Part shown: piece after piece, positions 1 through 11,275 of the stretch
Numbering within the stretch: the first letter of the stretch is position 1
Layout of the letters: each line of letters starts with the position of its first letter
Program-made: the position numbers and the translations under genes
The notes under the pieces: model-generated
What the model saw: only the letters and a program-made list of their open reading frames with translations
Database searches by the model: none
What the model was told of the DNA's origin: nothing
Source of the DNA: Cornus controversa
Taxonomy: Eukaryota > Streptophyta > Magnoliopsida > Cornales > Cornaceae
Assembly: GCA_026545225.1 (NCBI GenBank)
Contig: CM048848.1
Span: 15,737,353-15,801,352, forward strand
Direction of reading: 5' to 3'
DNA length: 64,000 nucleotides

Positions 1-1599
1 CAAAATACAATAGACTCTGTCCTACACTCACACCCACTCTACATTGACAAGAACTTGATGTGGAACGCCTCAGGCTTACTCTTGCGACTTTGTTGTTCAA
101 TTGCTGCAAACTTCCGACGAATGTCACAATCCTTGCAGAAATATAACTAGAAGAACACAAAAACTCAACAAGTATTATATCTCCTTTGTAGTGTGATCTT
201 CTTCTCCTTCATCACCAACGAACAGTTAGAGAAGAAACCAAACGATCCAGTAACTTGATCAATAAGAAATCTATGAAGCAGTCTTCAAATGATTGTTAAG
301 TAAAGTGAGAGACACAACCTAAATCACTCATCATGTATATATGTGTGTAATCTTTCAAAGAAATATAAACAAAGAATTAATGAAGTATTTTTTGCCGTAA
401 AAATATCTCTTTGCTCTCTCTAGAAAAATAATCTTTTTGATGTGTATAGAAAGTTTAATCAGAGAGAAATTATATGAGGTTTTTATAAATGTTAAAAATC
501 TTAATTTTTCTTGAAAAATAAGCTTAAAATAATTAGGAAATGAATCCCAACTTTTAAGAAAATTTCAGAGTCAAAACCCAGTCAAAACAGGACATTGCAA
601 AGATAAAATCTGCCACCAGAAGGCTTGGACCGGTACAGCCCATACCTGGACCGGTCCAAGCTTGAAAAGTCTAAAACCCGTTTCGAAATATATGTGTTCT
701 CACTACTTTACTTGAACTATGTAACTCTCATACTTGATCAATGATGTTTACATTCAATTGAAACCATCTAGAAATTTCAATCGATCAAATCATTATTTAA
801 TACATTGATGCCTTTTTCCGAAGTGTCAAGCTTTATATATTTAAAGATCATTTGCATGGTTGGTGTAAAGCACTATGCTCACTCTGAAACTTCAATTACA
901 TAATCAATTACAAGAATATAAATAAAAGATTACAACTCGATTATGTCTAGTTTTGACATCGAAGATTGTCAATACGTCACATGCTGAAGGGTATTGTCTA
1001 TGTCCCTGCACACACCTGAGCATTGCCTAGATTCTGTTGATCTCTCCTCTCTCCGATAAATATGCATGGGAATACAGAGTATTTTCCATCAACTGTAAAA
1101 GAATATATTTTATACCATGTGATTTTTGAGATAAAGAATGTATTTTTATGTGTTTTATATTTTTTATATCTTTTTGATAAGCAAGCTAAAGATGTATTAC
1201 CTATAAACAAAGGCAAAAGGCGATACAATATACAAAAGCAACAACAAGAAATACATTAGTAACAATTAATCAAATATCACCTCACCTGAATACAAATATC
1301 CTTTTGAATAGAGATAACATCTAAGTAGTCGTTTTTTTTTTCCGGAAGATTATCCAAGTAGTCATTAGCATATAGTTTTATGTGACTTAAAAGTCTTGGG
1401 CTACTCATAATGGGCCTTAAGTCTGGGCTTACCCCTAGCACTAGCAGCCCTTTTAGGAATCCATCCTATTTTGCATGGCACAGGCCTTCCTATTGGGCTA
1501 CAGCCTACATTTTATGGGCCTTCAGCACTCTTGCCTTCTATTGGTAGGCTACTATTGCACAGTTCTACTTCTACACAACAATACAAATTATTTTACCTT
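1..1599. other. No gene recognised; AT-rich intergenic DNA
   Basis: All open frames are short and match no family I know. An 11-bp perfect inverted repeat (arms 623-633 and 651-661, built around GGACCGG) is the only clear local structure. GC-rich clusters of this kind occur in some plant LTRs, so part of this stretch could be an old LTR, but I see no terminus, primer-binding site or coding remnant to prove it. Confidence 0.4.
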
Positions 1600-2612
1600 C
1601 CAGAAAAAAAAAATAGCAATAAGTTGTTTATCTGGTGCCAATATTGTGCTAGTCAACAAAAGAAGAAAATTTCATTACAAAAATCATTTGTGACAAAGTT
1701 CAAATTTGCAAAAAAATGAAATTATTTATGATGAAATGTGTTTCATTTCAAATAAGTAATTTTATGAGATTAAAACTTTCATTGTAGAACGTCATTCGTA
1801 TTCCAAAATACTCAGAAGTAATTTGTTTGTGACAAAAAAAATTCATTGCTAAAAATTGTTGAATTGCATTGAAGTGTAATCTAAGGGTTAACTTTCATCG
1901 CTATATTAAGAGAAATTTTATTTTCAAATACTAAATGTCAATTTTATTACAACTACATATATATTTTTAAGCAAAAGAGCACTAAATACCCCTCAGTTGT
2001 TAAGTTGTTGCAATATGCGTCCTTGAACTATTCAATGTAGCAATTAAACCCTCAAAACTTATAAAAAGACTGCATGGTACCCCTGAACCAAGCACTGTCT
2101 AATTTTGCCATTAAAACCAAGGACATGAAATGCACCTGACAGTTGAAAAATATTTAACGAAGAAACTACCTTTTTTATACCCATTTAACCTTTGTTGTCC
2201 CATGCCAAATGACCTAACTCAAGCTCTTTAGCTAATCAATGGCGAACTGTGCAATGAATACCGAAGTCGGAAAAAGCGAATGGTGGAAACAACTGAAGGA
2301 AAAAGAGTAGCACAACCCCAATTTATGGACCCATATTTCAAAAATAGCATAGTTTAAGATTATTCAATTTGTGAATTCAATATATTCTTGTACTTCTACA
2401 CACTAAATTTGGGTTGATTTGTGTATACTCTCCACCTCCATTTCCTCCTACCTCACCATATCCCTCCTCCTCCTCCTCCCCCTCCTCTGCCATCACTGAC
2501 CCATCCCCTCGGCCCCATCCCTACCCTTCACAGCCTCTCCATGTCCCTCCTCTCCTCTCTGCAACCATCTTCGTCGCAACCCACCTCTCCGCGGTTGCTG
2601 AGATCCGAAAGA
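1600..2612 (+). repeat. Dispersed ~1-kb repeat, copy A
   Basis: This stretch matches 25268-26885 along its whole length by eye: the start near TTGTTTATCTGGTGCCAA, the block of 'CCCTCA..TTAAG / CAATTAAACCCTC' phrases, and the CT-rich end with runs of CCTCCTCC. Copy B carries an extra 644-bp insertion and copy A does not, so copy A shows the empty site (TTTCATTTCAAATAAG around 1741-1756). The proline-rich short frames at 2414-2621 reflect the CT-rich composition and are not genes. The transposon class is uncertain. Confidence 0.7.
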
Positions 2613-3855
2613 AGTAAATAAAAGCATAGCTTTTTATGGGGCCTCAACATTCCATTCAACCAATTGATAATTTCCAAACGCATCAATCAGGAAGCTGCAT
2701 ATGATGTTCAGGTAAGTGGGAAATTATACTCTGCAAAAAGAAGGCATATTTTTCAAATAAATCGTCCTAATCTTCTGTAAAGAAACTCACTGCAAAACTA
2801 AGAAGTGGAAACTCACCTTTGCAGTCGCATTGGAAAAGTAGCTAGTCAGTAAAGCCTGCCCTCAAAGGCAGTTAAGTGCAAGAAAGCCAAAAACAGGTCT
2901 AAGATGGAACAAAAAAGGTTGCCCAACAGAGGGAATCATTGCATTTTATATATGTATCTCCTTAATCGGTATTGTATCTGTTAGAGAACGGAGGAAATAG
3001 TTAACAATATTTTTTTGCACTTCTCTATCGAGATGGAGTTGTGGCTGGCTTGCTCTCTCTATTTACAGCAGATGCTGTACTTGAGGTGGATGAGACTTGG
3101 CCCAGGTGCAAGGGTGTACCAAAAATTTGAATAAATAGGTACGAATGTAAGAGTTCAGTATAATTTATTTTTTTATAAAATTAAGCGGGTATATTACTCC
3201 GGCCTTAATAGGTCCCTCCCAGTTCTAAATTTCCAAAAATATTGTATTTACATGTATAATTTCTTTTTTTTATAAAATTAATAAAAAAAAGTTTATAAAA
3301 TTAATTGAGTACATTAGCATCCACCAAGGCCTTGTTAGATCCGCCCTGCCAGGTGGATGTAAAAGGAACTGGACAAATTTGGAAATTAGTACACTTGCAC
3401 TTTGATGGGGTTTACAAAAAGAGTGGAATAGGCACAACCTTTGAAAGCCAAAATTTTGTGATTCACAAATTGAAAAATGGTTTTCAGTGACCTCCATTTT
3501 TTCTCAGTTTCAACAAGATAAGATAAATAAAAGAGGAAATATGAAATGAAATTAAAATCTCTGCTAAGAACTGAAGCAACTAGTAATGGATTGAAGATGG
3601 CACAACACATCTGCAAATTCCTTTCACATAGAGGAAATCAAGTTATTCTAGCTACATGAAATAAAAATTATGAACAGATATTAGTTGTAATACAAACCAC
3701 ATAAGAAACCCCCTTAATTATTTAATTAATTCCTCCATTAATAAAATTGTTAAGCTCTTTATTTTCATTTCCTCTCCTTCAAATTTGTGATGGTCGGGCG
3801 GGGAGCAAGTATCTATGACAGAGAAAATGGAGGTGGACAGTGGGAAATAGGGTAA
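2613..3855. other. No gene recognised
   Basis: AT-rich DNA with only short frames. Two related stretches starting TTTATAAAATTAA (about 3172 and 3292) look like a small degenerate duplication. Nothing else is supportable. Confidence 0.4.
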
Positions 3856-4298
3856 AAAAAAAACAACTTATTGCCATGAAACCTTGTTTGTGGCCAAATT
3901 TAAGTTTTTGCCACAAAAATAAATTGTGGTCAAATTGATTTTTTTTCCGCATCAATTTTTATTTTTGCCAAAAGTATTTTTTGCCAAAAAATAATTTTAT
4001 GGCAAAATGTATTATTTTCGCCATGAAAAAACTGTGGCTAATATATACTTTTCGCCACAATTCTTTTTGTGTTTAAAAATTATTCTTCACGTGCCAAAAG
4101 TATTCTTTTTTGCCACAAAATGTATTATTTTCATCATGAAAAAATTGTAGCTAATATAGTACTTTTCGCCACTAAACTTCTTTTTGTGCTTAAAAAAATT
4201 CTTCACGACCTTTTGGCTTTGTGAAGAATATTTTTTCCATGAAAATTGGGCTTTTAGCCACAAAATTTTTCTTGGCAAAATGCCTAATTTGTTGTAGG
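3856..4298. mobile_element. CACTA-like MITE with subterminal repeats
   Basis: The two ends are imperfect inverted repeats: ACAAC..ATTGCCATGAAACC at the left, and at the right the complement of CTACAACAAATTAGGCATTTTGCC. The interior is packed with short motifs in both orientations (GCCACAAAA and TTTTGTGGC). About 90 bp is duplicated inside (roughly 4005-4090 and 4118-4208). Terminal CTACAA plus dense subterminal repeats is the usual layout of CACTA elements. No 3-bp target duplication is obvious and no transposase is present. Confidence 0.5.
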
Positions 4299-4700
4299 AT
4301 AATCTAATGCTTTATTTTATTTGACATATGCTCATCTATAATTTCAATCGGCTCTTATCAGTTTTTTGACTAGGTCATTAATTTGTTTGTACATACTGTC
4401 CATAGTTATATCGTCGAGTTACATCTTGGAAATTAGGTTACAAGTATTGTAGTCTAGCCTAATTACATACATGCATGACTAGTCTGAATTTTTGTGTATG
4501 TGTGTGTGCAGGCACATGTGGATTAATTAACTATAGGGGCATCAATATGAAGTATAGTTTATTCATCATGCCTCAAAAGGAAGTACACATTGCAACTCAT
4601 GAACTTGAATGATCTATTCATGTAACATTTATTATAAATAACAACAATGACAACAATCAAACATTTTTTTTCAACTACTTGTGGTCAGCATTTGACACTT
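4299..4700. other. No gene recognised
   Basis: Unremarkable AT-rich flank of the LTR retrotransposon that starts at 4706. It ends in CTTAT (4701-4705), the left target-site duplication of that element. Confidence 0.5.
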
Positions 4701-4705
4701 CTTAT

Positions 4706-4991
4706 TGATGAAGCAGACCGACTACGCTCCGACGATCAAGTCAGAAATCGAAAGAGTTTTCTTAAGTTATAAAGGCACTTTTGAGGGTATTAATTACGTA
4801 CCTGGTATATGGACCGTATCTATATTTATAGCGGTCAAATGGGATTGTGTCCTAGTAGGAAACTGGCTCTTCAGTTTTCCAAACTCATCTGGAGATAAAG
4901 AAGTCCTAGTCAAAGTAGACTTATTATCCACGTCACCTTGAACTCAACCTCCACGTTGTATGTTTCACAATTGGAGTCAAATACTCTATTA
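4706..4991 (-). repeat. 3' LTR of R1 (internally deleted)
   Basis: It matches the 5' LTR at 9407-9770 but lacks about 78 bp just inside its downstream end: the sequence jumps from GATGAAGCAG straight to ACCGACTACG. The outer terminus reads TA instead of TG on the minus strand (a G to A change). The 78-aa frame at 4705-4941 is LTR sequence and not a gene. Confidence 0.9.
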
Positions 4992-5004
4992 GATGCCCCC
5001 TGTT
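4992..5004 (-). other. Polypurine tract of R1
   Basis: On the minus strand this reads AACAGGGGGCATC, immediately upstream of the 3' LTR. It is the expected plus-strand primer site and confirms the element's orientation. Confidence 0.8.
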
Positions 5005-5434
5005 CATAAGGGTCGCTCATCAAGCCTTAGGAACACTTTGGCTGGCCCGTCGGGTTGTAGAAACAGACCCCCATTTTAAGAAATTTTGCTGACCTTTCAT
5101 CTTGGCCCACGAATTTCGAACCTGAACCTATTAAGCTCCTGGGCTGGCCAGCTTGGGCTAGCCTTTGGGGATTGGTTCGAGCCTGGTGGCCAGACTTGGC
5201 CAGCTTTTATGGGCCGGCCTTAGCTGGCCTACTTTTTGCGAGACTTCTCTCTCTACTTTTTATGAGACCTCTCTCTCTGAGGTGTCCTCTGGTTCCAAAG
5301 AAAAAACTTTTATGGCATAATTCTGCAAAAGAACTTACGCAATGGACTCACTTTGCTATTGGGTAAAATTCCTTTAGGCGAGTTGTGCCTTATAGAATCA
5401 ACTGACCATGTTTTTGGAATTTACTTATTCCATC

Positions 5435-6330
5435 TTTTTCATTAAAGATCCCTTTTAGACGTATTCCTCTGTGGAGTTCTTTTGATAATGTTCTCGGCTA
5501 TGCCCCCGTGGTACCGTTTGACAATGTTCTCAGAAATAATTTATCCTGCCTTTTTCTTTAAAGGCCCTCTTTAGAGGTGTGTCCCTATAGGGTTATGCCC
5601 CCATAAGGTTATTTGACAATATTCTCGGAATTAATTCATCATGCCTTTTTCATTAAAGGCCCTCTATTAGAGGTGTGTCCCCATAGGACTATTTGATAAT
5701 ATTCTCGGAATTAATTTATCCCCTTTTTTTCATTAAAGGCCCACTTTTAGGGCTGTGCCCCCGTAGGGCTGTCTAACAATGTTCTCGGAATTAATTCATT
5801 CCGCCTTTTTCATTAAAGGCCCTCTATTAGAGGTGTGTCCCCGTAGGGCTGTGCCCCCATAGGGCTATTTGACAATATTCTCGGAATTAATTCATCTTGC
5901 ATTTTTCATTAAAGGCCCTCTTTTAGAGGTGTGTCCCTATAGGGCTGTGTTCCCATAGGACTGTTTGACAATGTTCTCAGAATTAATTCATTCTGCCTTT
6001 TTCATTAAAGGCCCTCTTTCAGAGGTGTGTCCCCGTAGGGCTGTGCTACCATAGGGCTGTTTGACAATGTTCTCGAAATTAATTCATCCCGCCTTTTTCA
6101 TTAAAGGCCCTCTATTAGAGGTGTGTCCCAATAGGGCTGTGGCCCCATAGGGCTATTTAACAATGTTATCAGAATTAATTCATCCCGCCTTTTTCATTAA
6201 AGGCCCTCTATTAGAGGTATGTCCCCGTAGGGCTGTGCCCCCATAGGGCTATTTGACAATGTTCTCGGAATTAATTCATCCTCCTTTTTCATTAAAAGCC
6301 TTCTATTAGAGGTGTGTATCTTACCGTAGC
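5435..6330. repeat. ~97-bp tandem array, about 10 copies
   Basis: The unit contains CATTAAAGGCCCTCTATTAG, AGGTGTGTCCCCGTAGGGCT, GACAATGTTCTCGGAATTAA and TTCATCCCGCC. Unit starts measured at CATTAAAGGCC fall near 5440, 5550, 5651, 5733, 5810, 5907, 6003, 6100, 6197 and 6293, so the period settles at 96-97 bp toward the right and is less regular at the left. A degenerate copy continues to about 6400. The array lies in the 3' untranslated part of R1, roughly 440 bp from the polypurine tract. Confidence 0.95.
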
Positions 6331-6421
6331 AAGTAATTTTGCATGGATCTCCGGAATAATTCATTCTGCCCTTCTCAATAAGGGCCCTCCATGGAGGTGT
6401 ATGCAAGTTGAGTTTAATAGT

Positions 6422-6603
6422 GAGCTTGGTCCTTTAATAAGGAGGTTCGTAGACCACTGTTGTTGATGTCCCCTTGATAAGAGAAAGTTTATCGCTCAAC
6501 CCTTTAAGAAAGGGAGGTTTGAACTCGACCCTTTAAGAAGAGGAGATTTCAGCTCGACCCTTTAATAAGAGGAGGTTTGTTGCTCAACCCTTTAAGAAGG
6601 GAA
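6422..6603. repeat. ~29-bp tandem array beside the 97-bp array
   Basis: Units of the form GCTCGACCCTTTAAGAAGAGG plus AGGTTT follow one another from about 6493 to 6603 (periods 29, 29 and 30), with two degenerate units before them. It is a second, independent minisatellite in the same 3' part of R1. Confidence 0.8.
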
Positions 6604-7746
6604 TGTATCTTTTCAAGGTCTAGGCCATTATGCTCCGGTCTTTGACTGTGGATGGTTCTGTAATGTCCCTTACAGTTTTAAGACAATAAAATCTCCTCAT
6701 ATACATTGAGGAACCGTAGAAAGTAGAATAACATGAACATAAATCAAGGTTTTAAAAAAAAAAGAACCGGACATATATGTTTAGTACATGCATACTCAGT
6801 GAGTTTCCAAGTTAACTTTCATAGTTTTATGTAATTAATCAAGCACTAAGATCGAGATACACAAATTGATCCAAGATGTGTTCAACATTACATAGACACA
6901 GTAGTAAGTTTCCAAGTTTACTTATAGTAGTTTCATGCATCAATCACATGTCAGTTAAGGTTTCAAGTTATATATATAACTTTCATACAATTTATATATA
7001 TAAATGTATATATACACGACACAGTGGTTTTTCAAAAGTTTAATTTCATTACCAATTTAACCCAGTAACACATGGCAAAGAAATTCAATATGTATGCATA
7101 CCTCAAGGCTTCTCATTTAACCTTTGATGTTCTATATCTTAAACCTGTTCTTGGATATTGTGCTAGTTTAATAGAAAATTATGCAATCTTCAGTGCAAAC
7201 TGATTTGTAGAAGTAGTTGCTTCTTCACTTTCGAAAAGTTTAACACATCGATCAAAATATACGACAAACAGTTCAATGTTTGAAGCTTAGAAGTAGTTGT
7301 AAATGGCTAATCAATTTCCTTGCAATATTTTGAAACCATGTTAAATCTGTTGATGTCGAGGAACATACTCATTGCTTTTGTCTAAGCATGGTATAGCCTA
7401 TTCAAAGTGGCAACTAGAAATCCTTTGGTGGATAACTGAAATTGGAGATTCCAATTTACCTTCCTCCATAGGGAAGGGAAAAAAAAAAACCAGGGTTGTA
7501 GACGAAGATACCTGCAAAAAAAACATCTTGGAAAGGATAATACAAATTAGGATAGGCTTCTACTGTAAGATCAACCACATAACAATCTAAATGACATACA
7601 CTTCAGCATTAATTGGGAAGAACTCGGCCTGAGCCCATCAGTAGATATAGCATGTGCAAGAGAAACGATGGCTACGATGCCATGCAGCGAGGATGTGAAA
7701 TATCCGATCCTGCCAAATAGGTGAATCACTAACTTTATGCCACCAA

Positions 7747-7946
7747 CTAGAGGCGTCCCTGAGCCTGTATGTTACCACTACTGAGGATGTTACCACGGTC
7801 CACTTCATTGACAGAGAATTTTCTCAAGAAAATTGTGACTTCCAATTTTCCTTTCACTTTTCTAACTACAATTGTTGCAGAATCATCTTGATTGTCACAC
7901 ACAAGTTGGATTCTTTGCAAGCCATTCAGCTCTCGTTCTTGTCTGC
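7747..7946 (-). other. Possible captured coding fragment in R1
   Basis: A minus-strand frame of about 66 codons is open to a TAG at 7747-7749 and contains phrases such as RELNGLQRIQLVCD and LEVTIFLRKFSVNEVD. An acceptor-like TTGAAAATGCAG precedes it at about 7945-7956. I recognise no family. An open frame of this length can occur by chance in this much DNA, so capture is only a possibility. Confidence 0.2.
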
Positions 7947-8789
7947 ATTTTCAAGATAGGTTGCCAATTCAACTAGCTAGAAACATGCGTAATACTCCCA
8001 CTAAAGAGAGCTGATATTAAACTTGGTTCCCATATTAATGGCCAGGTACGTCATTGCATCAATTGCAATTGATAATCTCATAACATATGATGGTGAGGCA
8101 AGTCATTCACGTATTAGTGGTATGTATAATAACGTGATGTCTATGAAATATATTTCATGGGACATTTATTTAACCAGTGACATGCATGGAACGTGGACGA
8201 CTTGAAGGACAAGTATATCAAACCCGTAGGTCTAACGTTGATGTCTCCGTCTGTTTGTGGGTTGAAATGTGGATTATGAAGGACACACCAACTCGTTGGA
8301 GTCTTGTTGTTTTGGTTTGTTGACTAGTGTCAATATATTATAAATAAACCAAGATAAAGTCACTTTTCTATGATAAGAATGAACCGTGTTTGGAGAGCAT
8401 CAAAGAAGGAGACCATCTTTTTTTTTTCTACTGTCCACATGAGAACTCTTTATTGATTGTCACTTAAAACGGCAACACATGGCAAGTTCATCAGAGTGTA
8501 CACATATTGGATGGTGATCAGCGTGGAATTAGTTTTATATACATGGCAATGTGATATACATATATAGATAGCAGCAATATTGTATATATGCATGGCCTAT
8601 TCCAATCTTGAGTGATTGACACATGGCTAAGAAATCCAGTAATCCAATAATCCAATATACATGTATAACTCAAAGCTTGACACATGACCACAATCAATTC
8701 AATAATTCTGATCAAGAATGTAAAATTTTAATATGCAACTTAAGGTTTTGTCAAGTTTCATTTACAGTATAAAATATAGTGTAATCATG

Positions 8790-8792
<3 letters not shown>

Positions 8793-8834
<42 letters not shown>
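8793..8834. repeat. (TA)n microsatellite
   Basis: Uninterrupted TA dinucleotides, about 21 units, inside R1. A second interrupted TA tract lies at 8946-8992. Confidence 0.95.
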
Positions 8835-8838
<4 letters not shown>

Positions 8839-8946
8839 GATTTCTAAATATAACAGTGATCATATTCTTTACCATTCGTTCCATGTATAAAGAGGATCAA
8901 TATGCTATTAATGCATGCATATATTGAAACGTAAAGTTAGATTCAC

Positions 8947-8996
<50 letters not shown>

Positions 8997-9386
8997 CAAT
9001 CTGCATAATCAAGGCTTAATTAAACCTTACCTGAAATTTCTTGGTGGTGGTCTTTTTCTATTTTTTCTATAGACTCGGTTGCGTTGTTTCTTCATGGCTT
9101 GGACAGATGGTAGCCTTATAGAATTATCTTCACCAATTGCAAGATACCCACTGAGATAACGTCACTTCTCATCGTGACTCATATAAAGGGTTCACATAAA
9201 GGAGAAGAGAGGACCCATGGAGCAGAAGCGGGCAAGCAGTGATGACCAGGTTGTTGCTTTTTTTTTTGTGTTATGCTTAGTTCTTTTTTGGAGACATTCC
9301 AACCGGATCTCATCAGGTTGTTGCCAGAAATCACCAAAAGGAGGGCATCAGATCAGAGCAAAAATTTATTCAAGAAACTAATCGTT

Positions 9387-9406
9387 TCCCACATACAGCG
9401 CCAACT
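9387..9406 (-). other. Primer-binding site of R1
   Basis: The minus strand reads GTTGGCGCTGTATGTGGGAA right after the 5' LTR terminus CATCA. TTGGCGC(C/T)G.. is the usual start of the leader in plant Ty3/gypsy Tat-like elements. The exact tRNA was not determined. Confidence 0.75.
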
Positions 9407-9770
9407 GATGAAGCAGAAATTCACCCTAAGCTGGTCAAACGCCAACCTGTAAAAAAGAAAAAAAAAGATAATCGAAAGAGCACCGGCGTGGTGCCAACCG
9501 ACTACGCTTCGACGATCAAGTCAGAAATCGAAAGGGCTTTCTTAAGCTATAAAGACACTTTTGAGGGTATTAATTACGTACCTGGTATATGGACCGTATC
9601 TATATTTATAGTGGTCAAATGGGATTGTGTCATAGTAGGAGACTAGCTCTTTAGTTTTTCAAACTCATCTGGAGATAAAGAAGTCCTGGTAAAGTAGATT
9701 TCTTATCCACGTCACCTTGAACTCAACCTCCACGTTGTATGTTTCACAATTGTAGTCAAATACTCTATCA
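9407..9770 (-). repeat. 5' LTR of R1
   Basis: A 364-bp LTR with canonical TG...CA ends on the minus strand (TGATAGAG at 9770, CATCA at 9407). It matches 4706-4991 apart from the 78-bp gap there. Confidence 0.9.
9603..9610 (-). promoter_or_regulatory. TATA box in the R1 5' LTR
   Basis: The minus strand reads TATAAATA in the context CTATAAATATAG, about 160 nt inside the LTR start. This is a plausible position for the retrotransposon promoter. The 3' LTR keeps the same box. Confidence 0.5.
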
Positions 9771-9775
9771 CTTAT

Positions 9776-10208
9776 AAATACATGTAAAAAAATCATCTAA
9801 TAGTAATACAAATAGATTTTGCATCAATACAGATAATCTTCTGGCTTATTTTGTAAAATAGAAGGAACAAATAATTTATTTCACATTCTAATACTTTGAA
9901 ACATACCATTATATATCCCAATATATAGTCCTTCTTGTCATCACTTGAATACGTATTTCACTATGCAAGGAATGTGAGTATTCATGAAGTAGTAGTCGTC
10001 CCAGTTGATGCATTTGGGATCAAATTAAGTAAAACAAATATGTCTCAATGCCGCTCTCACTTGCTACCGCTCGTAACTTTTCTGTGTTCATGTCATCATA
10101 GCTGTGCACGCATTCAAGAACAATCAGCTAGGGATAAATGATGGTGATGTAAACACCAAGTTATAGCATACTTACATGCCCTTAATATATATCTATATGT
10201 ATATATAT

Positions 10209-10245
<37 letters not shown>

Positions 10246-11275
10246 GTAGTTTGTAGTAGTAATAAAGTGTGATGTATTAAAGGGGAATTTTGACTTGGCT
10301 TATATAGAGAAAAGATTGCTACAAACCTAGATCTTTGGTTGGTTGACTAGACAATCTTTGATATAATCACTCTATGCTTTTTCTCTATCTTTGTTTTTGT
10401 AAATTTTTCATCCCAACGAATTGTTTAAGATAAGTTTAGTAGATTAGTTGTTTTGATTATATAGATTAGTGCTATTTTGAAGTAAAAATGACATTTTCTC
10501 TTTGTAAATATATTCGATATAAACAAAATATTTGCCTCCCAAACGAAAATTATGGATGTTTATTTTTTTAACAAGTAAAATCATGACGCATATATGCCAA
10601 AAAGAACACAAACGTTTAATGGAAGCAAGTAATGAATTGCCACGTATATGCGGAAGGTAGCCATGGTGCTCAGCACTATAATGGAAGAAATATATCTTGA
10701 AGGCAAGTCAATCTCACAGGATTTGTTACTAAAGAACCCACTTGAAGTATGATCTCACCCACTTGGAGTATGATCTCAAATGGTTGATTGCATAAGCCTC
10801 CATGGCAACGATCATAGAATTAACCACCATGTCAGCTGGAATCTACGTGCATTATCCCTTAAAATGTTCATAGATAGTTTGATTGTTTAAGAGGAATAAA
10901 TATGAATGATCACTCACACACATGCAAGACGAGCACATATACATATACACAATTGAAATAGTAATGTCAAGATAGCATTTCTAAGGTTACAAAAGCACGT
11001 ACAAGGCTACTTGCATAATTTATTGAAATGAGAGGGCATGAATGAAAAACATGTTGTTACCTACTTAGAACATATAACATATATTGATAGCACACTATAT
11101 ATATAAGTAATAATATGCAGTCCAAAATTCTTAGGGTCTTTGGGCTCATTGTTTTGTGTTGGTTTTGGGGTCATCCACCTGTCCTTTTTTTTTTTCTTGA
11201 AAGGTGCGCATGAGTATATATTGAAGTAATATGTACAAACCCAAAATTAGGCCATGAGATAAAATAAAATAAAAA
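9776..11275. other. No gene recognised
   Basis: AT-rich DNA with a TA microsatellite near 10214-10240. No coding, RNA or transposon signature could be supported. Confidence 0.4.

Larger units (their letters stand above)
4706..9770 (-). mobile_element. Complete non-autonomous LTR retrotransposon R1
   Basis: The element is bounded by a perfect 5-bp target duplication, CTTAT at 4701-4705 and 9771-9775. Read on the minus strand it has a 5' LTR (9407-9770), a PBS beginning GTTGGCGCTGTATGTGGG directly after the LTR, about 4.4 kb of internal DNA, a purine tract and a 3' LTR (4706-4991). No gag, protease, RT or integrase can be read on either strand, so it depends on another element for every protein (LARD-like). 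The PBS form and the position of the tandem array next to the 3' LTR resemble plant Ty3/gypsy Tat-type elements; the family placement is inference. Confidence 0.9.

Noticed and set aside
4705-4941. 78-codon plus-strand frame starting MMKQTDYAPTIKSEI
   Set aside because: It lies wholly in the R1 3' LTR and runs antisense to the element; the same DNA at 9407-9770 has stops in this frame.
6197-6406. Minus-strand frame across the tandem array
   Set aside because: It is a by-product of the repeat unit, with no domain.
5435-6603. CRISPR-like regularly spaced repeats
   Set aside because: The units are contiguous with no unique spacers, and the context is a plant retrotransposon.
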